45,239 nt of DNA from an uncultured Granulicatella sp. (GCA_934193545.1 CAKPVL010000007.1:1-45239); one strand, 5' to 3'; shown: positions 29,155 to 36,767, numbered from the stretch's first letter. The notes: generated by a model from the letters alone, not told the origin. Numbers and translations are program-made.

Positions 29155-29182
29155 TTGTGATTCTGAATTCGTGAGATATACT
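29155..29182 (+). promoter_or_regulatory. predicted promoter of rclA-rrf2
   Basis: TTGTGA (29155-29160) and TATACT (29177-29182) with 16 bases between. The predicted start site falls within the inverted repeat at 29184-29210. Confidence 0.6.
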
Positions 29183-29183
29183 C

Positions 29184-29210
29184 TAAGTGTAATTAAAAAT
29201 ATTACAGTTA
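29184..29210. promoter_or_regulatory. 12-3-12 inverted repeat, candidate Rrf2/HypR operator
   Basis: TAAGTGTAATTA, then AAA, then ATATTACAGTTA. Nine of the 12 positions of the arms are complementary, with a perfect TGTAAT-N7-ATTACA core. It begins two bases after the -10 box, so a bound repressor would block initiation. The 12-3-12 layout is that reported for the HypR regulator of Staphylococcus. Confidence 0.6.
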
Positions 29211-29223
29211 GAAAGGTGATTTT

Positions 29224-30591
29224 ATGACAACAACAGTAAAAAATATCATTATTGGTTTCGGTAAAGCCGGAAAAACATTAGCAGGATACTTAGGAAGTAT
29301 TGGAGAAGATACGATTTTAATCGAAAAATCAAAAGAAATGTACGGTGGAACATGTATTAATGTCGGCTGTATTCCTTCTAAAAAATTAGCGACAAAAGCA
29401 CTTCGTAAACAATATTCAAACGAAGATGCTAGCAGCTACTATACAAAGAGCGTTCAAGAAAAGAAAGCGTTGATTGCGGCTTTAAACACAGCAAACTACA
29501 ACAAAGTAGATTCAGTTGAAAAAACACAAATTATCGACGGTACTGCACGTTTTGTAGATGACCATACAGTAGCTGTAGATACTGCAGAAGGAGAAAAACT
29601 CTTCAAAGCAGATCGTATTTTCATTAATACTGGAGCAACTCCATTCGTACCACCAGTAGAAGGTTTAACAATCGGTGGGGCAATTCACACAAGCGAAACA
29701 ATCATGAACTTAGAAGAATATCCAGAAAGTCTTGTCATTATCGGTAGTGGATTTATCGGATTAGAGTTTGCTGCAACTTACGCACAATTCGGTACAAAAG
29801 TAACAGTTGTCGATGTAATCGATACGTTCCTTCCTCGTGAAGACGAAGATGTGGCACAAGCTGTGAAAGAACAATTAGAAGCTTTAGGCGTTAGTTTCAA
29901 CTTAGGTGTTCAATTAAAAGCCGTTCATCAAGAAGGCGGTAAAGCAGTAGTAGAAGCTACTACAGGAGAAGGTGCACCAGTTGCCTTTACAACAGATGCT
30001 GTCTTAGTTGCGACAGGTCGTCGTGCAAATGTACAAGGTCTTGATTTAGACAAAGCTGGCGTTGAATTAACAGAACGCGGCGCAATCAAAGTTAATGAAT
30101 TCTTACAAACAAACGTGCCTCATATCTTCGCAATGGGCGATGTGAACGGCGGACCACAATTCACATTCGTATCATTAGATGATTTCCGTATCGTGAAACG
30201 TTTCTTAGCTGGGGATACAACATATTCAACTAAACAACGTGCAAAATTCCCAACAGCAACATTTATTAACCCACCTTTAGCAAGCGTTGGTTTAAATGAA
30301 AAACAAGCCAAAGAAGCAGGTATCGAAGTCAAAGTTGCGAAACTTCCTGCAATGGCGATTCCAAAAGCTAAAATCTTAGGAAACCAAGTAGGATTTTACA
30401 AAGTATTAGTGGACGCTTCAACAAACCAAATCGTTGGTGCAACATTATTCGCAGAAGAAGCACATGAAGTGATTAACATTATTGCAACTGCAATGAACGC
30501 GAACTTACCTTACACAGTTCTTCGCGATCAAATCTTCACTCACCCAACAATGGCAGAAGCTCTAAACGACGTATTCGGCTTAATTAAGTAG
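29224..30591 (+). CDS. rclA: RclA/MerA-type flavoprotein disulfide reductase (hypothiocyanite/HOCl defence)
   Basis: 455 residues, full length. The FAD site NIIIGFGKAGKTLAGYL opens the protein, and the redox-active pair is C44 and C49 in MYGGTCINVGCIPSKK. The NAD(P)H site is IIGSGFIGLEFAATYA near residue 174. Family marks of the RclA branch are FAMGDVNGGPQFTFVSLDDF near residue 302 and LRDQIFTHPTMAEALNDVF at the C-terminus, where the His-Pro pair replaces the lipoamide dehydrogenase site. RclA and its streptococcal relative Har reduce hypothiocyanous acid; staphylococcal MerA is linked to HOCl defence. An Rrf2 regulator follows after eight bases. GAAAGG precedes the start. Confidence 0.88.
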   Translation: MTTTVKNIIIGFGKAGKTLAGYLGSIGEDTILIEKSKEMYGGTCINVGCIPSKKLATKALRKQYSNEDASSYYTKSVQEKKALIAALNTANYNKVDSVEKTQIIDGTARFVDDHTVAVDTAEGEKLFKADRIFINTGATPFVPPVEGLTIGGAIHTSETIMNLEEYPESLVIIGSGFIGLEFAATYAQFGTKVTVVDVIDTFLPREDEDVAQAVKEQLEALGVSFNLGVQLKAVHQEGGKAVVEATTGEGAPVAFTTDAVLVATGRRANVQGLDLDKAGVELTERGAIKVNEFLQTNVPHIFAMGDVNGGPQFTFVSLDDFRIVKRFLAGDTTYSTKQRAKFPTATFINPPLASVGLNEKQAKEAGIEVKVAKLPAMAIPKAKILGNQVGFYKVLVDASTNQIVGATLFAEEAHEVINIIATAMNANLPYTVLRDQIFTHPTMAEALNDVFGLIK

Positions 30592-30599
30592 GGATTATT

Positions 30600-31022
30600 A
30601 TGGGAAATGACTTTATCGTAATGATTCACTGCCTAACGTACCTGGCAATTCATCACGACAATCGTTATTCAAGTAAAGACCTCGCGTTTAACGCTTGTAG
30701 CAACCCTGCGATTGTTCGAAAATTGATGAGCCAAGCGGTGAAGAAAGGATGGGTGTCAACCACTGCGGGAAAACAAGGTGGCTACCAGTGGCAAGGCAAT
30801 CCAAAAGAAGTTCGACTTGGAGAAATCTTCTTATTAGTATCTGAGGATGAACGCTTGGAAAAAGCCTTCAAAGAAGCTGCCGACCCAACCTGCCTTGTAA
30901 GCACCCGAATGGGAAGCGTTATGGGCAAATTGCAAGAAGAACAAATCCAACATCAAATTAATTTCTATAACAAACGCACCATCCAAGACATGATTGATGG
31001 TGTCCAAAATGAATGTCACTAA
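30600..31022 (+). CDS. Rrf2 family regulator, HypR-like thiol sensor
   Basis: 140 residues. The winged helix is recognisable: YSSKDLAFNACSNPAIVRKL as recognition region and the wing TTAGKQGGYQW near residue 54. Cysteines are C11, C33, C98 and C139. The three clustered cysteines that hold an iron-sulphur centre in IscR/NsrR are absent. C33, C98 and C139 lie close to the three cysteines of staphylococcal HypR (33, 99, 142), in which C33 and C99 form an intersubunit disulfide under HOCl. It lies eight bases after rclA and likely controls the pair through the 29184-29210 repeat. Operator assignment and ligand are inference. Confidence 0.85.
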   Translation: MGNDFIVMIHCLTYLAIHHDNRYSSKDLAFNACSNPAIVRKLMSQAVKKGWVSTTAGKQGGYQWQGNPKEVRLGEIFLLVSEDERLEKAFKEAADPTCLVSTRMGSVMGKLQEEQIQHQINFYNKRTIQDMIDGVQNECH

Positions 31023-31023
31023 T

Positions 31024-31052
31024 AAAGACCGAGCATCCGCTCGGTCTTTTTT
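31024..31052 (+). terminator. terminator of rclA-rrf2
   Basis: AAAGACCGAGC pairs perfectly with GCTCGGTCTTT around ATCC, then TTT. Confidence 0.95.
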
Positions 31053-31059
31053 AAGTACT

Positions 31060-31083
31060 CATTATAATGTATACATTATAATG
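31060..31083. repeat. 24-bp perfect palindrome upstream of the XRE gene
   Basis: CATTATAATGTA (31060-31071) and TACATTATAATG (31072-31083) are exact reverse complements without a loop, followed by A and seven T. It may be an operator, or a second terminator behind the one at 31024-31052. Confidence 0.7.
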
Positions 31084-31100
31084 ATTTTTTTATTTTTAAA

Positions 31101-31148
31101 ACTTAATAACTTAAAAGCACTTAAAAACGATAACTTTTAAGTTATAAT
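31101..31148 (+). promoter_or_regulatory. promoter with repeated ACTTAA motifs before the XRE gene
   Basis: A -10 box TATAAT (31143-31148) has a possible -35 TTAAAA (31121-31126). ACTTAA occurs three times in about 25 bases, and AACTTAAAAG (near 31109) is mirrored by CTTTTAAGTT (near 31134), an exact 10-bp inverted repeat around the -35. This is a typical layout for autoregulation by the downstream DNA-binding protein. Confidence 0.55.
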
Positions 31149-31185
31149 AATAGTACGATAATTTTAAGGGAGTGGGAGTGAGAAC

Positions 31186-31482
31186 ATGAGTAAAACAGCA
31201 ATTGGAAGTAACTGGAAAGATGTTAGAAATGATTTGTTTACACAAGAAGAAATCGCCGCTACTGATTTAAGAGTTGCTATTATTAGTGAATTAATTCGCG
31301 CCAGAAAAGAACTAGGAATTAGTCAAAAACAATTAGAAGAGTTAAGTGGGGTGAAGCAACCCATGATCGCTCGAATCGAAACGGGGAAGAGCACCCCGCA
31401 ACTAGATACTTTATTAAAGATTCTAGGATGCTTAGGGAAAACACTAGCCATCGTGCCATTATCGAAATCAGAAGTGAAGTAG
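31186..31482 (+). CDS. XRE family regulator resembling a HigA-type antitoxin
   Basis: 98 residues. A helical start (DLFTQEEIAATDLRVAIISE) leads into the helix-turn-helix LGISQKQLEELSGVKQPMIA (about residues 44-63), then RIETGKSTPQLDTLLKILGCLGKTLAI. This order and the final 'LGKTLAIVPL' strand are typical of HigA/RelB-like antitoxins in type II toxin-antitoxin pairs. No toxin-sized gene lies on either side: the rrf2 gene is upstream and a 500-base gap lies downstream. It is therefore either an orphan antitoxin or a stand-alone regulator. GGGAGTGGGAGTGAG precedes the ATG. Confidence 0.85.
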   Translation: MSKTAIGSNWKDVRNDLFTQEEIAATDLRVAIISELIRARKELGISQKQLEELSGVKQPMIARIETGKSTPQLDTLLKILGCLGKTLAIVPLSKSEVK

Positions 31483-31490
31483 AATGTAGA

Positions 31491-31524
31491 TACTCAAAAT
31501 TATCATATATGATAATTTTGAGTA
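31491..31524 (+). terminator. 34-bp perfect palindrome after the XRE gene
   Basis: The two 17-base halves (31491-31507 and 31508-31524) are exact reverse complements, with the sequence TACTCAAAATTATCATA in the first. It starts eight bases after the stop and is followed by TTTGTTTTCC. Probably the gene's terminator; the perfect symmetry also allows a protein-binding site. Confidence 0.6.
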
Positions 31525-31554
31525 TTTGTTTTCCTCGGAGTGGAGGTGGTTTTC

Positions 31555-31650
31555 TTGTCGAAGAACCTTGAAGTGTTTGAACCACAAAACCCCAAAACTT
31601 TTACAAAGCTGATTAAAATACCTGCACCTTCCAAATGTGCAGTTTTTTAG
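31555..31650 (+). CDS. possible 31-residue peptide ending inside a terminator
   Basis: TTG 31555 is preceded by GGAGTGGAGGTGG at ideal spacing. The frame reads MSKNLEVFEPQNPK and ends CAVF with a stop at 31648-31650, within the T-run of the terminator at 31622-31648. The peptide is basic, without a signal sequence. It could be a small protein, a leader peptide or the stub of a decayed gene. I do not recognise it. Confidence 0.3.
   Translation: MSKNLEVFEPQNPKTFTKLIKIPAPSKCAVF
31622..31648 (+). terminator. rho-independent terminator
   Basis: CTGCAC (31622-31627) pairs with GTGCAG (31637-31642), followed by six T. No clear gene other than the short frame at 31555 precedes it. Confidence 0.75.
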
Positions 31651-31687
31651 CACCATAAATACAAGGTAGAAGAAACAATGCGCCATC

Positions 31688-31892
31688 AAAAAGCTATGAA
31701 GATAGACGAGTCTTTTTGTTTATTGAAAGAATAGTGGGGAATAGCATTGAATGTGAATTAGCTGGAGTTAGGAATTGATTCCTTACTCCAGTTTTGAAGC
31801 TTCAAAGGTGCAAGACCCCGGCTTGCACCGTTGCCCCACTATAACTCTTTCAATAAAAAACAAAAAGACGCAAGTCTATCTTTTTCCTTTTG
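31688..31892. repeat. 205-bp inverted-repeat element with three internal hairpins (MITE or structured RNA candidate)
   Basis: Two outer arms of about 50 bases (31688-31739 and 31834-31892) pair over most of their length: AAGATAGAC with GTCTATCTT, GTCTTTTTG with CAAAAAGAC, ATTGAAAGA with TCTTTCAAT, and ATAGTGGGG with CCCCACTAT. Between them sit three small hairpins: CTGGAGT/ACTCCAG (31763-31791) enclosing GGAAT/ATTCC, TTTGAAGC/TTCAAA (31793-31806), and GGTGCAAG/CTTGCACC (31807-31829). No ORF of note is inside and no clear promoter or target duplication is seen. The remainder of the gap (31893-31943) is plain AT-rich sequence. Confidence 0.65.
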
Positions 31893-31943
31893 AAGAGCAC
31901 AAATAAAGTATTATTTCTTTAAACGTTATTTATCTTATGTCAC

Positions 31944-31976
31944 AAAAAAACTCCCAGCACCAATTGGTACCAGGAG
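31944..31976 (-). terminator. terminator of the glnP-glnQ operon
   Basis: On the reverse strand CTCCTGGTACC pairs with GGTGCTGGGAG (G-T pairs allowed) around AATT and ends in seven T. Confidence 0.88.
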
Positions 31977-31987
31977 CAGTGTTGATT

Positions 31988-32719
31988 TTAATGTAAGACT
32001 TTGTTTAAGAAGTTTTGAGTACGTTCGTTTTGTGGGTTACCAAACACTTCTTCAGGAGTTCCTTCTTCGATGATATAACCACCATCCATGAAGATAACGC
32101 GATCGCTAACCTCACGCGCAAATCCCATCTCGTGTGTTACCACGACCATTGTCATCCCTTCTTTAGCTAGGTTTTGCATTACTTCTAATACATCTCCAAC
32201 CATCTCAGGGTCTAATGCTGAAGTTGGTTCATCGAATAATAACATCTTTGGTTTCATAGCTAGCGCGCGGGCAATAGCCACACGTTGTTTTTGACCACCT
32301 GAAAGAGATTTAGGAGAGACATCCGCTTTATCTGCAAGACCAACCATGCCAAGGAGTTCCATCGCATGTTCAGTGGCAGCTTCTTTTGTCTCACGACCTA
32401 ATTCTACCGGTGCAAGAATGATATTTTCTAGAACGCTAAGGTGAGGGAAGAGGTTGAAGTGTTGGAACACCATTCCGATTTCCTCACGAACTTTATTTAA
32501 GTTTGTTTTCTTGTCTGTTAAATCATAGCCATCAATGATGATATGACCACTGTTGATTTTTTCAAGACGGTTTAAGCAACGTAAGAAAGTTGATTTACCA
32601 GAACCAGAAGGCCCGATAATACAAACTACTTCGCCTTCCTCAATAGAAAGGTCGATGGATTTTAATACTTCTAAGTCGCCATATTTCTTTTGAATTTTTT
32701 GAACTTCGATAATAGCCAT
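31988..32719 (-). CDS. glnQ: amino acid (glutamine-type) ABC transporter ATP-binding protein
   Basis: 243 residues from the ATG at 32719, which overlaps the glnP stop by one base (TAATG). The longer open frame upstream lies inside glnP and is not used. The ATPase motifs are complete: Walker [10 protein letters not shown] near residue 35, signature [15 protein letters not shown] near residue 137, Walker [15 protein letters not shown] near residue 158 and the switch histidine in VVVTHEMGF. The sequence is of the polar amino acid (PAAT/GlnQ) type. It powers uptake through GlnP. AAAGGA, 11-14 bases before the ATG and within glnP, is its ribosome site. Confidence 0.95.
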   Translation of the reverse strand: MAIIEVQKIQKKYGDLEVLKSIDLSIEEGEVVCIIGPSGSGKSTFLRCLNRLEKINSGHIIIDGYDLTDKKTNLNKVREEIGMVFQHFNLFPHLSVLENIILAPVELGRETKEAATEHAMELLGMVGLADKADVSPKSLSGGQKQRVAIARALAMKPKMLLFDEPTSALDPEMVGDVLEVMQNLAKEGMTMVVVTHEMGFAREVSDRVIFMDGGYIIEEGTPEEVFGNPQNERTQNFLNKVLH

Positions 32720-34155
32720 TATTTTAAATTCCTTTCTAAGTGAGCTGAAAGTTTCGTTAATAGAACAATCACGATTAAGTACATCACACCGACGATTAAC
32801 CACATTTGACTTGATTGTAAGTTACGGGCGATGATCACTTTACCTGTTTGCGTTAATTCGGCGATACCGATAATTGAAAGGATAGATGTATCTTTCAATG
32901 TAATCACGAATTGGTTGATGAATGAAGGAACCATAATTCGAATCGCTTGCGGTAAGATAACTTTTTGCATGCTCTTAGAATATGGAAGACCTAAACTCAT
33001 GCAGGCTTCGTATTGTCCTTTATCAACCGCTTGAATACCCCCACGGATAATTTCAGCGATATAAGCCGATGCATTCAAGCTGAGGGTAATGACACCCGCT
33101 ACGAACGGTTGCATTGTAATGTTGAATGCTTGTGGAATTCCAAAGTAAATGAAGAACGTTAATACGATTAGTGGAACACCACGGATGATGTCAATGTAAA
33201 ATCCTGCGATTGCTTGTACAATATTGTTTTGGCTTGTCTTCATTAAACCGAAGATAATACCGATTAAACTTGCGAAGATTAAAGCCACAACTGTTAATAC
33301 GATTGTGTTCCATAAACCAGTTGCAAGAGTTTTCCAGTTTGTTTTGATTAACCCTAGAATGCTTGTTGCTTCTGTGTTTTCGCTAGCATTTGTTGTGTAT
33401 TTGTTGATGATTTCATCATATTTACCACTTTCTTTTAGTTTTTTCAAACCATTGTTGAAAGCAGTGATTAATTCTGCGTTTTCACCTTTATTAACGGCAA
33501 CACCATATTCTGTTTTATTTTCGTTATGGTCTGTCATTTTTAAAGGCAAGTTGTTTGATGTGATTGAGTAGGCAAGAACAGGATAGTCTTCGAATAAAGC
33601 GTCACTGTTTCCTACCATTACATCTTGGTACATACTAGATGAATCTTCAAAAGTTGTAACGGTAAAGCCGTATTTGTTCTTGATAGATTCTGCGTATGTA
33701 GCACCTTGTGTTCCTAATTTAACGGCAACTTTTTTACCTTTCAAATCAGAGAGACTTGTAATTTCAGAGTTTTTTGAAACTCCCATCCCGATTCCACTGT
33801 CATAGTAGCTATTTGTGAAGTCGAATTTTTGTTTACGTTCATCTGTGATTCCCATACCAGCCATCACAGCGTCTACTTGACCAGATTCTAATGCTTGTAC
33901 GGCAGCATTGAAGCCGAGTGGTTTGAATTCTACTTCGAAGCCTTCAGCCTCTGCGATACTCTTCATTAATTCAATATCAATTCCGACGTATTCACCATTT
34001 GTATCTTGGTATTCAAATGGAGCAAATGTAATATCTGTTGCGATTACATATTTTTTAGTTTCTGCTTTAACAGAACTTGTCGGAGAAACGAGGGATAGAA
34101 GAGTCATCAATAGAGTGACTAGAACAGCTCCCAAGCTCAATTTTTTTATGTTCAT
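32719..34155 (-). CDS. glnP: amino acid ABC transporter, substrate-binding domain fused to permease
   Basis: 478 residues. A signal-like N-terminal membrane helix (about 8-30) is followed by a single type-3 solute-binding domain (about 35-262) with [20 protein letters not shown] and the acidic [17 protein letters not shown] linker leads into a permease domain (about 275-470) with five or so membrane segments and the EAA-type loop [20 protein letters not shown] that docks GlnQ. Fusion of binding domain and permease is known from GlnP of lactococci and streptococci, which often has two binding domains; this has one. Glutamine, glutamate or another polar amino acid is the likely substrate. TTTGGAGG precedes the ATG. 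A GlnR-type box lies upstream. Confidence 0.93.
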   Translation of the reverse strand: MNIKKLSLGAVLVTLLMTLLSLVSPTSSVKAETKKYVIATDITFAPFEYQDTNGEYVGIDIELMKSIAEAEGFEVEFKPLGFNAAVQALESGQVDAVMAGMGITDERKQKFDFTNSYYDSGIGMGVSKNSEITSLSDLKGKKVAVKLGTQGATYAESIKNKYGFTVTTFEDSSSMYQDVMVGNSDALFEDYPVLAYSITSNNLPLKMTDHNENKTEYGVAVNKGENAELITAFNNGLKKLKESGKYDEIINKYTTNASENTEATSILGLIKTNWKTLATGLWNTIVLTVVALIFASLIGIIFGLMKTSQNNIVQAIAGFYIDIIRGVPLIVLTFFIYFGIPQAFNITMQPFVAGVITLSLNASAYIAEIIRGGIQAVDKGQYEACMSLGLPYSKSMQKVILPQAIRIMVPSFINQFVITLKDTSILSIIGIAELTQTGKVIIARNLQSSQMWLIVGVMYLIVIVLLTKLSAHLERNLK

Positions 34156-34195
34156 ACATATTCCTCCAAATCTACCTTACGTATAAGATTTTTCC

Positions 34196-34224
34196 ATTAT
34201 ATGGAAGATTTTCTTAAAATGCAA
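34196..34224 (-). promoter_or_regulatory. promoter of glnP-glnQ
   Basis: Read on the reverse strand, TTGCAT (34224-34219) and TATAAT (34201-34196) are 17 bases apart, 40 bases before the glnP start. Confidence 0.65.
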
Positions 34225-34242
34225 AATTCTAGTCTCATCTCA

Positions 34243-34259
34243 TGTTACATTTTCTAACA
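34243..34259. promoter_or_regulatory. GlnR/TnrA-type operator
   Basis: TGTTA-CATTTTC-TAACA fits the published TGTNA-N7-TNACA box exactly, and symmetry extends outward to CTCATGTTA/TAACATGAG. It lies 18 bases upstream of the glnP -35 box, which suits nitrogen-dependent control of a glutamine-type transporter. Confidence 0.7.
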
Positions 34260-34273
34260 TGAGTTTCTGAGTA

Positions 34274-34309
34274 TAAAAAACTCCCTTCTCTAATGAAAGA
34301 GAAGAGAGT
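34274..34309 (-). terminator. terminator of the hit-ytxH-cof group
   Basis: On the reverse strand ACTCTCTTCTCT pairs with AGAGAAGGGAGT around a 6-base loop and is followed by six T. Confidence 0.92.
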
Positions 34310-34314
34310 GATGC

Positions 34315-35187
34315 TTATTTTTCTTGTTCGAGGACACGCCAAATCGCTTTTGCCACACCACCATTAACATTGGTGTCTGTCACAAAATCGGCCACAGCTT
34401 TAACTTCGTCTGGAGCATTTCCCATCGCAACACCAATCCCTGCGTCGCGAATCATAGACACGTCATTGAAGTTATCTCCGATAGCGAAGGTTTCTTTCAT
34501 CGATAAGCCAAGTGTTTCGGCATAGTAAGCGACCGCAATGCCTTTTTGAGCATCCTTATGGTTGATTTCCAAATCCGTATAAAATGCGGAAGTGACCACG
34601 AGGTTTGGATGCGCTTGATCGATATGCTCACGAACAGGCTTGAAATAAGTAGGACCGTCATCATGAGAGACGATAATCTTAAACACTTTAATATCTGGAA
34701 TCGAGAGCACTTCTTCAGCAGTCGACACATCGGTTGCTTCAAGAAGGATTTTGAGCTGCCTAATTTCTTCTTTTAGTTGTTCAGGCGAAAGATTATTTTT
34801 TTCGGCCTTTTTTCGTTCGATGACTTTGTTGATGAAGAGGGCGTAGTTTTTTCTAAAGTTCCCCTCAGAAGTCACGAGCTGCCAGTCCAAGTCGATTGAG
34901 TCGAAGTAGTCTAGTAAGGTATAGACTGTTTCATGCGGGATTGTTACTTCCCAGATAATCTCATGATTTTTATCAAAGATCTGAGCGCCATTCATTGCAA
35001 TGACAGGAAGATGTAACTCCGCTTGTTCAAGTGCGAAATTGGCTTGAAGATAATCGCGTCCAGTACAAACGATAAAGTGTTTCCCCTGTTTTTGGACTTT
35101 TCGAATCGCTTGAATGTTGTTTTTATGTACCTCTACGTGGTTTGTGAGGAGAGTACCATCCATATCCGATGCAAATAATTTAATCAT
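34315..35187 (-). CDS. Cof-type HAD phosphatase
   Basis: 290 residues. The HAD motifs are intact: DMDGTLL at residues 8-14 with the two catalytic Asp, a CTGRD motif II near residue 41, and the late Lys plus AIGDNFNDVSMI near residue 237. The middle (about 85-200) is the C2-type cap of the Cof subfamily. These enzymes dephosphorylate sugar phosphates, flavin or pyridoxal phosphates; the substrate is not predictable. The gene lies 12 bases after the ytxH-like gene in the same direction, so it probably shares its transcript. AGAGGG precedes the start at somewhat long spacing. Confidence 0.93.
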   Translation of the reverse strand: MIKLFASDMDGTLLTNHVEVHKNNIQAIRKVQKQGKHFIVCTGRDYLQANFALEQAELHLPVIAMNGAQIFDKNHEIIWEVTIPHETVYTLLDYFDSIDLDWQLVTSEGNFRKNYALFINKVIERKKAEKNNLSPEQLKEEIRQLKILLEATDVSTAEEVLSIPDIKVFKIIVSHDDGPTYFKPVREHIDQAHPNLVVTSAFYTDLEINHKDAQKGIAVAYYAETLGLSMKETFAIGDNFNDVSMIRDAGIGVAMGNAPDEVKAVADFVTDTNVNGGVAKAIWRVLEQEK

Positions 35188-35199
35188 AGGGCAAACCCT

Positions 35200-35532
35200 C
35201 TATTTCATTTCTTTAAGATGTGTTTGCAATGTTTGAATTTTATCTTGAATACGTCTGAAGCGTGGTTTATTCTCCAATTGGAATTTTGTGACTTCTTCTT
35301 GAATAGAATTTACCACTTCCATTGTTTGTGGAACAATCACTTCTTGGATTTCTTTAATGCCTCTTTCAAGAGTGGCTTTACCGGTGTTAATCACAGTAAC
35401 ATCCTGTGTCACTTCTTGAATTTGTTTTGCCAAGATTTCGCGATTTTCTTTCCCGCTTCTTGGGTTGTTTAGTAGGGCAACGGCTCCACCGATCACACTA
35501 CCGAAAATAAAACCTTTTAGAAATTTACTCAT
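35200..35532 (-). CDS. YtxH-like membrane-anchored protein
   Basis: 110 residues. The N-terminal FLKGFIFGSVIGGAVALLNNPRSGKENRE is the YtxH signature: a glycine-rich membrane helix followed by the NPRSGK turn. A long charged coiled coil fills the rest. YtxH proteins are linked to the envelope and stress in Bacillus, where a homologue (yhaH) also sits by hit. The ribosome site AATGGAGG lies in the last codons of hit, and the ATG begins three bases after the hit stop codon, so the two are probably coupled. Confidence 0.88.
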   Translation of the reverse strand: MSKFLKGFIFGSVIGGAVALLNNPRSGKENREILAKQIQEVTQDVTVINTGKATLERGIKEIQEVIVPQTMEVVNSIQEEVTKFQLENKPRFRRIQDKIQTLQTHLKEMK

Positions 35533-35535
35533 TGA

Positions 35536-35958
35536 TTATGCCTCCATTTGTTCGCGAATTGATTGCGCGATTTCTGCTAATACTTCTGAACTTGGATTCG
35601 TTGGTTCCCATTTTAATCCAAAGCCATCTTCTTTTGTATAGCGTGGGATTAAGTGGATGTGAGAGTGGAAGACGCTTTGGTAAGCCAACTCTCCGTTATT
35701 ACTTAAAATGTTTAAACCTTTAATGTCTGGGTTTGACGCTTGAACGGCACGTGCGATTTTTGGAATACGTGCAAACACTGCGCTTGCTAGGTCTTCGTCA
35801 TATTCGAAGATGTTGGCAACGTGTTTCTTAGGAACGACCAGTGTGTGCCCTGGTGTTACTTGCGAAATGTCAAGGAACGCAAGTACTACGTCATCTTCAT
35901 ACACGATATGTGCTGGAATTTCTTTATTAATAATTTTGTCAAAAATGCAATCTGTCAT
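35536..35958 (-). CDS. hit: HIT family nucleotide-binding hydrolase
   Basis: 140 residues, a complete HIT protein. The conserved opening CIFDKIINKEIPAHIVYEDD is seen, TPGHTLVVPKKHV is at about residues 35-47, and the triad HSHIHLIPRY near residue 97 supplies the catalytic histidine. HIT proteins of the HINT branch split nucleoside phosphoramidates or adenylated amines. The AAGGAGG site supports the start. It stands back-to-back with the TMEM175 and ecsAB genes, an arrangement related to Bacillus hit-ecsABC. Confidence 0.95.
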   Translation of the reverse strand: MTDCIFDKIINKEIPAHIVYEDDVVLAFLDISQVTPGHTLVVPKKHVANIFEYDEDLASAVFARIPKIARAVQASNPDIKGLNILSNNGELAYQSVFHSHIHLIPRYTKEDGFGLKWEPTNPSSEVLAEIAQSIREQMEA

Positions 35959-36090
35959 GGTGTTTCCTCCTTGAGTTCGTACCTCTATGGTATCAAAAAA
36001 TGCCCTAAAATGAAAGACTCGTAGCAGTTATTGTCGTTGCTTTTTAGAGGAACATATCCTAAAATATCAGAATGAAAGCGAGGAGTCTTT

Positions 36091-36753
36091 ATGAAGGGAA
36101 AATTAGATGCGTTAAGCGATGCGATTATTGCCATTGCGATTACCGTTTTAGTATTAGAAATCAATACGCCAACATCGATGGCGGGGATGTGGGAGTTTGC
36201 AAAGGAAATCTTTTTATTTGCGCAAAGTTTTGTCGTGATTGCGAACTTTTGGTTTGAACGTTCGCAGTTCTTTGGCCGTTCAAAACGAATTTCTTTCTCG
36301 ATTTTGTCGATTGATTTATTAGCACATTTGGGAATCTGTCTCATCCCGTTATTTACAAAATTCTTATTTAGTTTTGAAAATCGAGTGATTTCTGTACTAG
36401 CATACGGAATTTTGATTGCGATCATTTCAGTATTGTTTGATATCGAAAACTATTTTGTATTGAAACAATCATTAACCGAAGCAGAGTACGAGAGAAAAGA
36501 TGAGATGCTTATCCTATTCAGAAAATTTCATATTCGCTCCTATTTAACATCAGTGATTATTTTGGCTTTGACATTTTTCATTCCTCAAATCGTTATGTAC
36601 TTATACTTGGCGATTCCAATGACTAAGTTCTTTTCACGTTTAGGGGCAGGGAAAGGTCGTTCAATATTTGTGGATGAAAACTTAGTTGAATTTTCAGATA
36701 AAGTATTAGGGCGAATTGATGAAGAACGAATAAAGAGAAATATTGCAAAATAA
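36091..36753 (+). CDS. TMEM175-family (DUF1211) potassium channel protein
   Basis: 220 residues with about six membrane segments. The family signature in the first helix is LDALSDAIIAIAITVLVLEI (residues 5-24), where the usual Phe of the FSD motif is replaced by Leu. The second conserved spot is FVVIANFWFERSQFF near residue 48. Bacterial TMEM175 proteins form tetrameric potassium-selective channels without a classical P-loop. A charged C-terminal tail of about 50 residues is present. GAGGAG precedes the ATG. It is transcribed alone, between the divergent hit gene and ecsA. Confidence 0.88.
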   Translation: MKGKLDALSDAIIAIAITVLVLEINTPTSMAGMWEFAKEIFLFAQSFVVIANFWFERSQFFGRSKRISFSILSIDLLAHLGICLIPLFTKFLFSFENRVISVLAYGILIAIISVLFDIENYFVLKQSLTEAEYERKDEMLILFRKFHIRSYLTSVIILALTFFIPQIVMYLYLAIPMTKFFSRLGAGKGRSIFVDENLVEFSDKVLGRIDEERIKRNIAK

Positions 36754-36767
36754 TATAAATGAATAGG

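Noticed and set aside
31468..31689. 73-codon reverse-strand frame across the 34-bp palindrome
   Set aside because: No ribosome site, strange composition, and it runs through a terminator and palindrome.
31688..31892. 6S RNA, suggested by length and a long closing stem
   Set aside because: The expected central bubble in a single rod-like hairpin is missing; instead three hairpins branch from the top.
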